64,000 nucleotides of DNA from Parafrigoribacterium mesophilum (GTDB taxonomy: Bacteria > Actinomycetota > Actinomycetes > Actinomycetales > Microbacteriaceae), in NCBI RefSeq assembly GCF_039652555.1, contig NZ_JBDJAF010000001.1:620001-684000 (forward strand), in the 5' to 3' direction. Of the stretch, positions 52,157-60,952 are shown piece by piece. The position numbers were made by a program, and so were the translations under genes. The notes beneath the pieces are model-generated. The model did not search any database. It had not been told where the DNA came from and saw only the letters and a list, made by a program, of their open reading frames with translations. Numbering within the stretch: position 1 is the stretch's first letter; every line of letters begins with the position of its first letter.

Positions 52157-52756
52157 ATGAGCGAGACCCCGACCCTGCGCAGCCAGGCAAAGGCGAACCG
52201 GCGTGAAGCGCTGCTGTCGGCTGCCGCGCGTCTATTCGCCGAACGCGGGTTCAACGGCGTGTCCCTCGAGGAGCTCGGGGCGGCAGCCGGCGTGAGCGGA
52301 CCGGCGGTCTACCGGCATTTCGAGGGCAAGCAGGCACTGCTGGGAGCGCTCCTGGTCGGGGTGAGCCAGCACCTGTCCGACAGAGGCCGAAGCGTGGTGG
52401 AGGCGGCCAGGGACGACAACGACGCACTGCGCGCGCTGGTACGGTTCCACGTGGACTTTGCACTGAGCAATCCCGACGTGATCCGCGTGCAGGGGCAGGA
52501 TCTCGGCAACCTGTCGGATGACGACCGCCATGCCGTGCGGGCGCTGCAGCGCACCTACGTGGAGTTGTGGGTACAGGTGCTCGGGCGCATCCACCCCCAG
52601 GTCGACACGGCCTCGTTGCGGATTCGCGCGCACGCCGCCTTCGGGCTGATCAACTCCACCCCGCACAGCGTCCGGACCGCCGACACCCGCGCCATCCTCG
52701 AGCAGATGGCACTGGCCGGTTTGGCGTCTGCGGGTGCGCACGCCCCGGCATCCTAA
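52157..52756 (+). CDS. bkaR: TetR-family regulator, BkaR-like
   Basis: 199 aa. N-terminal HTH at ~15-60: EALLSAAARLFAERGFNG, then LEELGAAAGVSGPAVYRHFEGKQALL. The C-terminal domain is the TetR_C_33/KstR2-like type. It is divergent from accD1, as Rv2506 (BkaR, repressor of the branched-chain keto-acid operon) is from the matching operon in M. tuberculosis. Repression of the accD1-citE operon in the absence of a CoA-ester or branched acid is inferred from this synteny. GAAGGGAG lies upstream of the ATG. Confidence 0.85.
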   Translation: MSETPTLRSQAKANRREALLSAAARLFAERGFNGVSLEELGAAAGVSGPAVYRHFEGKQALLGALLVGVSQHLSDRGRSVVEAARDDNDALRALVRFHVDFALSNPDVIRVQGQDLGNLSDDDRHAVRALQRTYVELWVQVLGRIHPQVDTASLRIRAHAAFGLINSTPHSVRTADTRAILEQMALAGLASAGAHAPAS

Positions 52757-52804
52757 GTCGCGGCACCGTCGCAGCCGTCAGGGTCGATCAATAGTCGGGG
52801 TCGA

Positions 52805-53638
52805 TCAATAGTCGTCGACGTCGCCGCGGATCCACGTGATGTACCGCTCCAGCGAGGTCTCGACCACCTCCCGTGCATCCACCTCCACGACCTGCCCGAA
52901 TGAGCCGTAGAGCCGGTCGTAATCGTGCGGTTCCATGGCGTCCAGAATTTGCCGGATGGCGCGCTCGGGAAGCGGGATGAGGTTCGGGTAAGAGCGCATG
53001 GCACTGACCGTCCACCGGCTCGGGCCGACGAAGATGGTGTCCCCGGTCAGATAAACGCCGCGGCCATCCGCTCCGGCGGCCCAGTGCGCCATGCTGCTGC
53101 CGGGAAAATGCCCGCCGCACTGCACGAAGGCCACTCCGGGCAGAGGCCGCTCGATCCCACTCCAGAGCCTGATCGCGTCATCCGGCCTGGTGATCCAGGC
53201 TTGGTCCGCCTCGGCGGCGTACACCGGTGCGTGATCGAAGGCCTCGCTCCAGCTGATCGAAGCGCCGGTGAGATGCGGATGGCTCGAGGAGATGACCGCG
53301 ACGCCGCCAAGGGCGCGTACCGCCGCCACCGTGGCGTCGTCGATGAACCCGGGCGGCTCCCACAGCAGGTTACCCGCCGCCGTCTGCACGAGCAGCGATT
53401 GCTGCCCGATGCCCACCCGTGGGCTCACGGTCATCCGGTACAGGCCCGGTTCGAGGAACTCGACATCGGCAGCGGTGCCCTTCAGTGCCAGAGACTCGGA
53501 CGTGGTCCACTTCTGCCCGGCCAACGGCACATACTGCCGCTCATCGGTGCAGATCAGGCATTCCGCGGGAGGGCGGTCGGTACGCGGATACTCGACGCCG
53601 CAGGTTTGACAGATCCAGCCGCCGGTGAGCCCGGTCAC
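52805..53638 (-). CDS. MBL-fold metallohydrolase with N-terminal rubredoxin-like ribbon
   Basis: 277 aa. The first ~35 residues form a rubredoxin-like zinc or iron site (CQTCGVEYP...AECLIC). The remainder is a metallo-beta-lactamase fold: ISSSHPHLTGA with a partly altered HxHxDH motif, CGGHFPGSS, and YLTGDTIFVG with the metal-bridging Asp. The degenerate first motif (SSHPHL) means full dinuclear metal binding is uncertain. Function unknown; detoxifying hydrolase or redox sensor are possibilities. It follows the PCD-VOC gene by 10 bp and may belong to the bkd transcript. A short duplication (GTCGATCAATAGTCG) surrounds its stop codon. Confidence 0.8.
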   Translation of the reverse strand: MTGLTGGWICQTCGVEYPRTDRPPAECLICTDERQYVPLAGQKWTTSESLALKGTAADVEFLEPGLYRMTVSPRVGIGQQSLLVQTAAGNLLWEPPGFIDDATVAAVRALGGVAVISSSHPHLTGASISWSEAFDHAPVYAAEADQAWITRPDDAIRLWSGIERPLPGVAFVQCGGHFPGSSMAHWAAGADGRGVYLTGDTIFVGPSRWTVSAMRSYPNLIPLPERAIRQILDAMEPHDYDRLYGSFGQVVEVDAREVVETSLERYITWIRGDVDDY

Positions 53639-53648
53639 GCCTTCGCGC

Positions 53649-54305
53649 CTAACGCTCGGAGGTGCAAATGCACAGTTCGTTGCCCTCCACGTCGGCGAGC
53701 ACCCACCAGTCCGGTGCGTGTTCCGCAGTCATCAAGTCGCCTCCGGCCTGGATAACATCGTCGACTCGGCTCTGCGCGTCCTCCGTCGGCACATACACAT
53801 CCAAGTGGATGCGATTGCGGTCGGTACGCGGCGGATCCATGTGCTGGAACCAAATCGTCGGCCCGATGCCGCGCGGGTCGACCAGTTGGGTCTCTCCGCC
53901 GTCGTCGCGCTCCTCGTAGCCGAGCGCGACCCGCCAGAAGTCACGGATGCCGTCGGCATCGACACAGTCGATCGCCATTTCGTAGCGAGTCGGCTGTACT
54001 TCACGTCCCTTGGCCCCCAGCGTGTCGGCCAGTTTCTGGATTTCGGCGGCCAGTTTCACATCCCGGCTGGTCACCCCGCCGGCGTCGTGCGAGCTGAGTT
54101 GGAACGACACCTTTCCCCAGCCCAGACTGATCTCCGGATGATGGTTCATCACATCCGCTGCCCGCGCCACCTGGGCGACGAGTTCGCTCGCGCTGGCGAA
54201 GTCGCCGGTGGTGAAGGTGGCGTACAGGGTGCCGTCGAGGTGAACGAAGCTGCTGCCCGCGAGTGGCTCGGCGGTGTCGGTCGGAGTGAGCAGATCAGAA
54301 CTCAT
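53649..54305 (-). CDS. Fusion of pterin carbinolamine dehydratase-like and VOC (glyoxalase-like) domains
   Basis: 218 aa from the ATG at 54305. Residues ~1-105 resemble 4a-hydroxytetrahydrobiopterin dehydratase (DVMNHHPEISLGWGKVSFQL, VTSRDVKLA, with the HHP motif). Residues ~110-218 form a VOC domain (PTRYEMAIDCVDADGIRDFW...IHLDVYVPTEDAQSRVDDV...VLADVEGNELCI). The fusion recurs in actinobacteria; its substrate is unknown. Located 65 bp downstream of the E2 gene, possibly co-transcribed. Confidence 0.85.
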   Translation of the reverse strand: MSSDLLTPTDTAEPLAGSSFVHLDGTLYATFTTGDFASASELVAQVARAADVMNHHPEISLGWGKVSFQLSSHDAGGVTSRDVKLAAEIQKLADTLGAKGREVQPTRYEMAIDCVDADGIRDFWRVALGYEERDDGGETQLVDPRGIGPTIWFQHMDPPRTDRNRIHLDVYVPTEDAQSRVDDVIQAGGDLMTAEHAPDWWVLADVEGNELCICTSER

Positions 54306-54370
54306 GACTCCACTGTCCCCTTCGAGATGGCGGGGGTCAAGACCAGACCGGGCGACAAGTGCTCCGAAGG

Positions 54371-55678
54371 TCACACCATTGTGAGAATCATGCCAGGTTC
54401 AGCGAGAATCGCGCCGATGTCGGCCAGGAACCGTGAGCCTTGTTCGCCGTCGACCAACCGGTGGTCGAAGGACAGGCTCAGCGTCAGCACCTGACGCAGT
54501 GCCACCTCGCCGCGATACTCCCATGGCATCGTGCGAACCGCGCCCAGCGCCAGAATGACCGCCTCGCCCGCGTTGAGGATGGGCGTGCCGGCGTCGATGC
54601 CGAAGACTCCGATGTTGGTGATCGAGATCGTGCCGCCGGTCAGTTGCGCCGGAGTAGTCGTTCCCGCCCGCGCGCTCGAGGTCAGTTCGGCCAACGCGGT
54701 GGACAGCTCGGTGAGACTGAGCCGATCGGCGTCCTTGATGTTGGGCACGATCAGCCCACGCGAGGTTGCCGCGGCGATTCCGAGGTTGACGTAGTGGTAC
54801 TGGATGATTTCGGCATTCGCCTCGTCCCAACGGGCATTGACCGAGGGGTTACGGCGCACCGCGACGAGCAGCGCCTTGGCCACCACCGTGAGCAGGTTGA
54901 TGCGGTAATCGGCGAAGGCCCGATTCGTCTTCAGCGAGGCGATCAGGTCCATCGTCGGGGTGACGTCGATGGTGAGGAACTCACTCACGTGCGGCGCAGT
55001 GAACGCGCTGGCCACCATGGCGGCGGCGGTGTGTTTGCGCACCCCTTTGATCGGCGTGCGGCTCTCGCGTTCACCGGATGCGCGCGCATCCGGCTCGGCG
55101 ACCGTGGTGGGGGCGGATGCCGCCGCGCGTACGTCCTCCCGGGTGATCAACCCGTCGTCGCCGGTTCCGGTGACCTGGGTGAGGTCCACGCCGAGGTCGC
55201 GAGCGAGCTTACGCACCGGCGGGGTGGAGCGGGGACGCTCCGTTACCGCGGTGTCGACGGCCGGTGCCGCCGACGCTGGCGCCGACTCGACGACGTCCGG
55301 CGCTGCCGGCGGTTCGGCCGGTGTTTGCCCGGTCGCCGCGCGTCCGCGGGCCCTCCGCGTGGGGCGGCTGTCGCTTTCAACGGGTGCTCCGTAGCCCACG
55401 AGCACCGGATTGCGCTCGATCGGTGCGGCACCGTCCTCAACTTCGAAGGACATCAGGGGTGCGCCGACCTGTACCGTCGCACCGGCTTCTTCGTAGAGCT
55501 TGGCGACGACTCCGGCGAACGGCGAGGGCAGCTGCACGATGGCCTTGGCCGTCTCGACCTCGGCCACCACCTGGTTGAGGTCGACCGTGTCGCCCACGGC
55601 GACGTGCCAGGACACCAGCTCCGACTCGGTGAGTCCCTCGCCGAGGTCCGGCAGGGTGAATTGCTTGACCGATGACAT
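54371..55678 (-). CDS. bkdC: Branched-chain 2-oxoacid dehydrogenase E2 (dihydrolipoyl acyltransferase)
   Basis: 435 aa from the ATG at 55678. The N-terminal lipoyl domain has its lipoylated lysine K45 in VETAKAIVQLPSP, the sequence favoured in branched-chain enzymes. The peripheral subunit-binding domain near 150-190 reads PPVRKLARDLGVDLTQVTGTG. The catalytic domain from ~205 ends with FDHRLVDGEQGSRF, containing active-site His and Asp. It transfers acyl groups to CoA. It lies 2 bp after E1 beta; no E3 gene is nearby. Confidence 0.94.
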   Translation of the reverse strand: MSSVKQFTLPDLGEGLTESELVSWHVAVGDTVDLNQVVAEVETAKAIVQLPSPFAGVVAKLYEEAGATVQVGAPLMSFEVEDGAAPIERNPVLVGYGAPVESDSRPTRRARGRAATGQTPAEPPAAPDVVESAPASAAPAVDTAVTERPRSTPPVRKLARDLGVDLTQVTGTGDDGLITREDVRAAASAPTTVAEPDARASGERESRTPIKGVRKHTAAAMVASAFTAPHVSEFLTIDVTPTMDLIASLKTNRAFADYRINLLTVVAKALLVAVRRNPSVNARWDEANAEIIQYHYVNLGIAAATSRGLIVPNIKDADRLSLTELSTALAELTSSARAGTTTPAQLTGGTISITNIGVFGIDAGTPILNAGEAVILALGAVRTMPWEYRGEVALRQVLTLSLSFDHRLVDGEQGSRFLADIGAILAEPGMILTMV

Positions 55679-55680
55679 CC

Positions 55681-56688
55681 TTATTCGCTCCAACCGGTGA
55701 GCGAGTTCTGCTTGCCCAGCACGCGGTCCACGGCGTCGAGCATCCGATCCAGGTTCGGCAGGAAGTGGTCCTCCAGCTTCGCGGGCGGGTACGGCACATC
55801 GAATCCGGTGACGCGGGCGGGCGCCGCCTCCAGGTAGTTGAAGCAGCGTTCGGTGATGCTCGCCGCGATTTCGGCGCCCAGGCCGCCGAACTGTTGCGCT
55901 TCGTGGCTGATCACCAGCCGCCCGGTCTTGCGGACCGACGCCTCGACGGTGCGGAAGTCGATGGGAGACAGCGAACGCAGGTCTATGACTTCGACGGAGA
56001 CGCCGTCGTCTTCGGCGGCCAGCGCGGCGTCGCGGGCGGTGGTCACCAACGGGCCGTAGGCGACCAGGGTGACATCCTTGCCTGGCACCACCACGCGCGC
56101 TGATTCCATGGACACGGTGGTGGCGTCGAGGTCTTCGTCAACCTCGCCCTTGGCCCAGTACCGGCGCTTCGGCTCGAAAAACAGCACCGGGTCATCCGAG
56201 GCAATGGCCTGCCGGATCATGGTGTGGGCGTCCTGCGGGTTCGAGCAACTGACCACGCGCAGTCCGGAGGTGTGGGTGAAGTACGCCTCCGGGGACTCGG
56301 AGTGGTGCTCGACCGCACCGATGCCGCCGCCGAACGGCACCCGGATGGTGAGGGGCATTTTCACGCTGCCTCGAGTGCGGTAGTGCAGCTTGGCGACCTG
56401 GGCGACGATCTGGTCGAATCCCGGATAGATGAAGCCGTCGAATTGGATTTCGCACACCGGACGATAGCCGCGGAATGCCAGACCGACGGCCGTGCCGATG
56501 ATGCCTGCCTCGGCGAGCGGCGTGTCCATCACCCGGTCCTTGCCGAAGTCCTTCTGCAGTCCGTCGGTGACGCGGAATACGCCGCCGAGTGTGCCAATGT
56601 CTTCCCCCATCAGCACGACCTTGGGGTCTTCTTCGAGGGCGCGGCGCAGCCCGGAGTTGATCGCCTTCGACATGGTCATTTCAGTCAT
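55681..56688 (-). CDS. bkdB: Branched-chain 2-oxoacid dehydrogenase E1 beta
   Basis: 335 aa. Transketolase-type pyrimidine-binding half (MSKAINSGLRRALEEDPKVV, VMDTPLAEAGIIGTAVGLAFRGYRPVCEIQFDGF, VPFGGGIGAVEHHSES) followed by the C-terminal domain (VTLVAYGPLVTTA, EVIDLRSLSPID, VISHEAQQFGGLGAEIAA). With E1 alpha it decarboxylates branched 2-oxoacids. Its ATG shares one base with the E1 alpha stop. Confidence 0.95.
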   Translation of the reverse strand: MTEMTMSKAINSGLRRALEEDPKVVLMGEDIGTLGGVFRVTDGLQKDFGKDRVMDTPLAEAGIIGTAVGLAFRGYRPVCEIQFDGFIYPGFDQIVAQVAKLHYRTRGSVKMPLTIRVPFGGGIGAVEHHSESPEAYFTHTSGLRVVSCSNPQDAHTMIRQAIASDDPVLFFEPKRRYWAKGEVDEDLDATTVSMESARVVVPGKDVTLVAYGPLVTTARDAALAAEDDGVSVEVIDLRSLSPIDFRTVEASVRKTGRLVISHEAQQFGGLGAEIAASITERCFNYLEAAPARVTGFDVPYPPAKLEDHFLPNLDRMLDAVDRVLGKQNSLTGWSE

Positions 56689-57815
56689 CAGTTGCCCGCT
56701 TCAAAGCTCGCGAGGTAGGCGGCGTACTGGCTCTTCTGCCGCTGGAGCCAGGAGCTCGGAGTGCTCAGGACGTTGTCGAAGACGCTGAGCGGATAGGGGT
56801 CGGCCAGGGACAGGCATCCGGACCTCAGTCGCTCGGCCGCGTCGTTCGCTTTCGCGGTGACCTTCGCGGTGAATTCCTCGGTGACGAGTCCCCTGCCCTG
56901 CAGCAGCGCACCAAGACGCTCGATGGGATCTTTCGCGGCCCAATCCTCCCTGGCGACGCGGTCCTCGTAACGGCTCGGGTCGTCCGAGGTCGTGTGCGGG
57001 CCCATTCGGTAGGTGACCGCTTCGATAAAGGTCGGTCCTCCGCCGGTGCGGGCGCGCTGCAAGGCGCAGCGGGTGACGGCCATCACGGCGAGGATGTCGT
57101 TGCCGTCGACGCGCACGCTCGGGATGCCGAACCCGGGGGCCCGGTCGGCGATCGCGCGGCGGGCTTGCAGGCCGACCGGCTCGGAGATCGCCCACTGGTT
57201 GTTCTGGCAGAAGAACACCACAGGAGCCTGGAAGCTGGCGGAGAAGACCATGGCCTCGTTGACGTCACCCTGGCTGGTTGCGCCATCGCCGAAGTAGGCG
57301 ATCGCGACCGAATCGACGCCGTCCTTCTTGCAGCCCATGGCGTAGCCGGTGGCGTGCAGGGTCTGCGCACCGATGATCACATTGGGGGTGGCCATGCCGA
57401 CGTCGTAGGGGTTCCAGCCGGAAAAGGATGTGCCGCGCCAGACGCGCACGAGGTCGGTGAAGTCGACGCCACGGCAGTATGCGACGGCGTTCTCGCGGTA
57501 ACTGGTGAAGGCGAAGTCGTCAGCGCGCAACGCGCGGGCGGAACCGACCTGCGCCGCCTCCTGGCCCAGCAGCGGAGCCCACAGCCCTAGCTGCCCCTGC
57601 CGTTGGAGGGCTGTCGCCTCGGTGTCGATCCGGCGGACCACCACGAGGTCTTCGTACAGAGCGGCGAGCTGTTCGCCGGTGACGTCGGCGACCCACGGGT
57701 CCCAGGTGGGGTCGGCGACCCGCTCCCCGGCGGGAGTGACGAGCTGGACCAGGTCGTCTTGCCTGCCCAGCAGCTCAGCCTCGTTGAACTCATTGGATAC
57801 GGCTGTGTGCAACAT
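56688..57815 (-). CDS. bkdA: Branched-chain 2-oxoacid dehydrogenase E1 alpha
   Basis: 375 aa from the ATG at 57815. The thiamine diphosphate motif is GDGATSQGDVNEAM...QNNQ, preceded by GLWAPLLGQEAAQVGSA and YRENAVAYCRG. The C-terminal part carries YRMGPHTTSDDPSRY, the phosphorylation-loop region of branched-chain E1 alpha. First gene of the bkdABC run, divergent from an Lrp-type regulator. It should feed isovaleryl-, isobutyryl- and methylbutyryl-CoA into degradation or branched fatty acid synthesis. Confidence 0.95.
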   Translation of the reverse strand: MLHTAVSNEFNEAELLGRQDDLVQLVTPAGERVADPTWDPWVADVTGEQLAALYEDLVVVRRIDTEATALQRQGQLGLWAPLLGQEAAQVGSARALRADDFAFTSYRENAVAYCRGVDFTDLVRVWRGTSFSGWNPYDVGMATPNVIIGAQTLHATGYAMGCKKDGVDSVAIAYFGDGATSQGDVNEAMVFSASFQAPVVFFCQNNQWAISEPVGLQARRAIADRAPGFGIPSVRVDGNDILAVMAVTRCALQRARTGGGPTFIEAVTYRMGPHTTSDDPSRYEDRVAREDWAAKDPIERLGALLQGRGLVTEEFTAKVTAKANDAAERLRSGCLSLADPYPLSVFDNVLSTPSSWLQRQKSQYAAYLASFEAGN

Positions 57816-57948
57816 ATCTCTCCTGATCCGCTCCGATTTCGGTGGGTACACCGCTCTCGGCACGATCTCTGCCGCCTCGGCTCGTAGCCTTCAGCGGCTC
57901 CAGCATCCTTGCCAGAGTCATCACGACCATACGCCAGCCGACCAGGCA

Positions 57949-58020
57949 GCACAATCAATCGACCGGCCGGTGAGCAGAGTGCATTGTCGGTTCCGACTTC
58001 ACCCTGCTACCGTTGTGCAT
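57949..58020. promoter_or_regulatory. Candidate Lrp-type sites between bkdA and the lrp-like gene
   Basis: Related heptamers GCACAAT (57949-57955), GTGCATTGT (57979-57987) and TTGTGCAT (58013-58020) are spread over 72 bp of the 206-bp divergent region, the last abutting the regulator's ATG. Lrp/AsnC octamers often bind several such sites. Pattern seen by eye; significance untested. Confidence 0.35.
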
Positions 58021-58021
58021 T

Positions 58022-58498
58022 ATGCGCCACTTGGATGAAACCGACGCTCGACTCCTGCTTGCACTCACCGAAGACCCGCGCGGCACCGTCGTGGCGCTGG
58101 CGGAGCGGCTCGAACTGTCCCGCAACACGGTGCAGGCGAGACTGGCCCAGCTGGAGGGAGCCAACGCGCTGTTGCCGCTGGATCGACGGGTCAACCCGGT
58201 GCCGCTCGGCTACCCGTTGACCGCGTTCATCTCCATTCATCTCCAGCAGCAGAAGCTGGCCGCGGTGGTGCGGGAACTGGCCGAAATCCCCGAGATCATC
58301 CAGGCGCACGGCCTTAGTGGCCCGGCCGATCTGCTGCTCACCGTGGTCTGCGTCGACGCGGCGGACCTGTTCCGCGTCAATGGGGAGGTGCTGGCTTGCG
58401 ATGGCATCGAACGTGCGGAGACCTCGCTGTCCATGGGTGAACTCATCCCGTTCCGGATGCGGCCGCTGCTGGAGCGCGGCCCGGTCGCCCCAGCCTGA
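58022..58498 (+). CDS. Lrp/AsnC-family regulator, probable bkd regulator
   Basis: 158 aa from the ATG at 58022; an in-frame TTG at 58013 is less likely. The N-terminal HTH reads LDETDARLLLALTEDPRGTV then ALAERLELSRNTVQARLAQLE. The C-terminal RAM (AsnC ligand) domain includes YPLTAFISIHLQQQKL and AHGLSGPADLLLTVVC. There is no obvious Shine-Dalgarno, so it may be translated from a leaderless mRNA. Divergence from bkdA suggests it is the BkdR-type activator responding to a branched-chain amino acid. Confidence 0.9.
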   Translation: MRHLDETDARLLLALTEDPRGTVVALAERLELSRNTVQARLAQLEGANALLPLDRRVNPVPLGYPLTAFISIHLQQQKLAAVVRELAEIPEIIQAHGLSGPADLLLTVVCVDAADLFRVNGEVLACDGIERAETSLSMGELIPFRMRPLLERGPVAPA

Positions 58499-58576
58499 CT
58501 GCCCGCATAGGCCGCTTGTGACGATGTCTCGCGCCGCTCACTAGCCACCGATGGCATCTCGCGAGAAGATGCAGAG

Positions 58577-60229
58577 ATGACCACCATCATCGTTGGGGCA
58601 GGGCTGGCCGGATTGGTCGCCGCATCCGAGCTCATTGCCGCGGGCAAGCACGTCACGATCGTGGATCAGGAGCCGGAGACCGGTTTCGGCGGCCAGGCCT
58701 GGTGGTCGTTCGGCGGCCTGTTCCTGATCGACTCGCCAGAACAACGCGCGATGGGGGTGAAGGACAGCCTCGAACTCGCCCAACAGGATTGGGCGGGCAG
58801 TGCCGGATTCGACCGGGACGAGGATGCCTGGCCGAAGCGTTGGGCGCAGGCCTACCTCCGGTTCGCCGCGGAGGAAAAACGCCGCTGGCTGCGCGGGCTC
58901 GGTGTGAAATTCTTCCCGGTGGTGGGCTGGGCCGAACGCGGCGGCTACACGGCGACTGGACACGGCAACTCGGTGCCGCGCTTCCACATCGTCTGGGGTA
59001 CCGGGCCGGGGCTGCTCGAACCGTTCGAAAACGCCGTTCGGGCCGCGGTGGGCAGCGGGGACGCGGTGCTGAAGTTCCGTCACCGAGTCGACGAACTCAT
59101 CGTCGAATCCGGTGCGGTGGTCGGCGTGCGCGGCAGCGTGCTGCGCGCCGACGACGCCGCTCGCGGTGTGGCGAGCAACCGGGAGGTGGTTGACCAGTTC
59201 GAACTGCGGGGCAGCGCGGTGATCGTGGCTAGCGGCGGCATCGGCGGCAACCACGACCTGGTACGCGAATACTGGCCGGCCCGGATGGGCACACCGCCTG
59301 TCCACATGCTCTCCGGTGTACCGGCCCACGTCGATGGACGGATGCTCGCGATCAGCGAGCGTGCGGGAGCGCGCGTGATCAACCGCGACCGGATGTGGCA
59401 CTACGTGGAGGGCATCGAGAACTTCGCCCCGGTGTGGGCCCAGCACGGCATCCGCGTTCTGCCTGGGCCGTCCAGCGTCTGGCTCGACGCGACCGGGCGG
59501 CGCTTGCCGGTCCCGTTGTTCCCGGGATTCGACACGCTAGGCACGCTGGAGCACATCATGACGACCGGCTTTGACTACAGCTGGTTCGTGCTCACCCAGA
59601 AAATCATCGAGAAGGAGTTCGCGCTGTCCGGCAGCGAGCAGAACCCCGACCTCACCGACAAGGACATCAAGCTCTTGATGCAGCGCGTGAAGAAGGGCGC
59701 GCCGGGACCGGTCGAAGCGTTCAAGAAGCACGGCGCCGACTTCATCGTCGCGGACAGCCTGGACGAACTCCTCACCGGGATGCAGCGTCTCTCCCCCGAG
59801 GTGACCATCGACGCGGCCCGGGTGCGCGCGGAGATCGAAGCGCGCGACCGGGAATTGGAGAACCGGTTCGGCAAGGATGCCCAGATCAACGCCCTGCGGC
59901 AGGCCAGGCACTACCGGGGCGACAAACTCATCCGGGTGGCCAGCCCGCACCGCATCCTGGACCCCAAGGCGGGCCCGCTGATCGCCGTGAAGCTGCACAT
60001 CCTTACCCGAAAGAGCCTGGGCGGCATAGAGACCGACCTGTCCGGCCGGGCACTCGACGCCGCCGGCGTGCCCATCCCAGGACTCTACGCAGCCGGAGAA
60101 GCCAGCGGATTCGGCGGCGGCGGCATGCACGGCTACCGCAGCCTGGAGGGCACCTTCCTCGGCGGCTGCCTGTTCAGCGGCCGAGTCGTGGGGCGCGCGA
60201 TTGCCACCGCGTCACCCGCTACGCCTTGA
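58577..60229 (+). CDS. FAD-binding dehydrogenase (flavocytochrome c/KstD-like)
   Basis: 550 aa. The N-terminal dinucleotide fold reads TTIIVGAGLAGLVAASELIAAGKHVTIVDQE. GGQAWWSFGGLFLID, VIVASGGIGGNHDLVREYWP and the C-terminal LYAAGEASGFGGGGMHGYRSLEGTFLGGCLFSG complete the FAD site. This belongs to the large actinobacterial FAD-binding dehydrogenase family related to fumarate reductase and 3-ketosteroid delta-1-dehydrogenase. The substrate is unknown. Its 3' end overlaps the convergent hypothetical gene by 11 bp. Confidence 0.88.
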   Translation: MTTIIVGAGLAGLVAASELIAAGKHVTIVDQEPETGFGGQAWWSFGGLFLIDSPEQRAMGVKDSLELAQQDWAGSAGFDRDEDAWPKRWAQAYLRFAAEEKRRWLRGLGVKFFPVVGWAERGGYTATGHGNSVPRFHIVWGTGPGLLEPFENAVRAAVGSGDAVLKFRHRVDELIVESGAVVGVRGSVLRADDAARGVASNREVVDQFELRGSAVIVASGGIGGNHDLVREYWPARMGTPPVHMLSGVPAHVDGRMLAISERAGARVINRDRMWHYVEGIENFAPVWAQHGIRVLPGPSSVWLDATGRRLPVPLFPGFDTLGTLEHIMTTGFDYSWFVLTQKIIEKEFALSGSEQNPDLTDKDIKLLMQRVKKGAPGPVEAFKKHGADFIVADSLDELLTGMQRLSPEVTIDAARVRAEIEARDRELENRFGKDAQINALRQARHYRGDKLIRVASPHRILDPKAGPLIAVKLHILTRKSLGGIETDLSGRALDAAGVPIPGLYAAGEASGFGGGGMHGYRSLEGTFLGGCLFSGRVVGRAIATASPATP

Positions 60230-60896
60230 GACTCCACGATTTGCGCCGCACCAACACGTGCCCGCGGTGGGTGGTGAGCCTGGTCCACGGGCCGGTCTCA
60301 CGCACCCTGGCCACGTCTTCCGAGGCGAGGAACCCGAGCGTGTACGCGGCGAACGCGGCACCGGCCGGCAGATATTCCAGCCCCGGGATCGGCCTGCTCC
60401 ACACTTCGGAGCGCACCCGGCGCAGCAGCCGCTCCATGATGCCATCGGTGCTCGAGGCGGCGATCTCCTCGATGCCGGACTGTGCCGTTGTTTCCAGGAT
60501 GCTCGCATCCACGGGGTCGAGTTCCCGCCAGCCGCCGCGCGGCGGAGAAATCTGGGTCCAGGTGACCGTGTTGACCTCGATCGGCAACGACACCACTACG
60601 GGGCTGGACGACTGATCGACCGTCGACTGGAGCCGTGCGATGCGATCCAACAGGGAGCGCACCGGCACCACAACATCGAACGACTCATCGCCGGTGAGAG
60701 CGAAGGTGCGAAGCCCCAACACCGTGGGGGTCTCATCCCTCAGCCCTACCGGATAGAAGACGGCCACGTACGCGGCGAGTACCCCCGAGTCGGCGATGAG
60801 CCGCACGGAGCCCTCTTCCACCTTGGCGGCGCGGCTGAGGTAGACGTGCAGATCGCCGAGCGCGAGCGAATCAACGAGAGAAAATGTACCGGTCAT
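60219..60896 (-). CDS. Conserved hypothetical protein
   Basis: 225 aa from ATG 60896; a TTG at 60902 is an alternative start. No signal peptide or membrane segment is visible. The N-terminal half contains LGDLHVYLSRAAKVEEGSVR and VAVFYPVGLRDETPTVLGLR. The C-terminal half contains VWSRPIPGLEYLPAGAAFAAYTLGFL, possibly a protein-binding beta-rich fold. I recognise it only as a recurrent actinobacterial hypothetical. Convergent overlap with the FAD dehydrogenase; divergent from tesB. Confidence 0.78.
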   Translation of the reverse strand: MTGTFSLVDSLALGDLHVYLSRAAKVEEGSVRLIADSGVLAAYVAVFYPVGLRDETPTVLGLRTFALTGDESFDVVVPVRSLLDRIARLQSTVDQSSSPVVVSLPIEVNTVTWTQISPPRGGWRELDPVDASILETTAQSGIEEIAASSTDGIMERLLRRVRSEVWSRPIPGLEYLPAGAAFAAYTLGFLASEDVARVRETGPWTRLTTHRGHVLVRRKSWSLKA

Positions 60897-60952
60897 CTGC
60901 AATCTAAACTACCGTCAAGCTTCCAGTGAAAAGAAAGTATGCGGAGAAATGC

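Noticed and set aside
58577..60229. Definite 3-ketosteroid dehydrogenase
   Set aside because: The FAD motifs fit the wider family, but no steroid genes are nearby and the substrate residues cannot be read.
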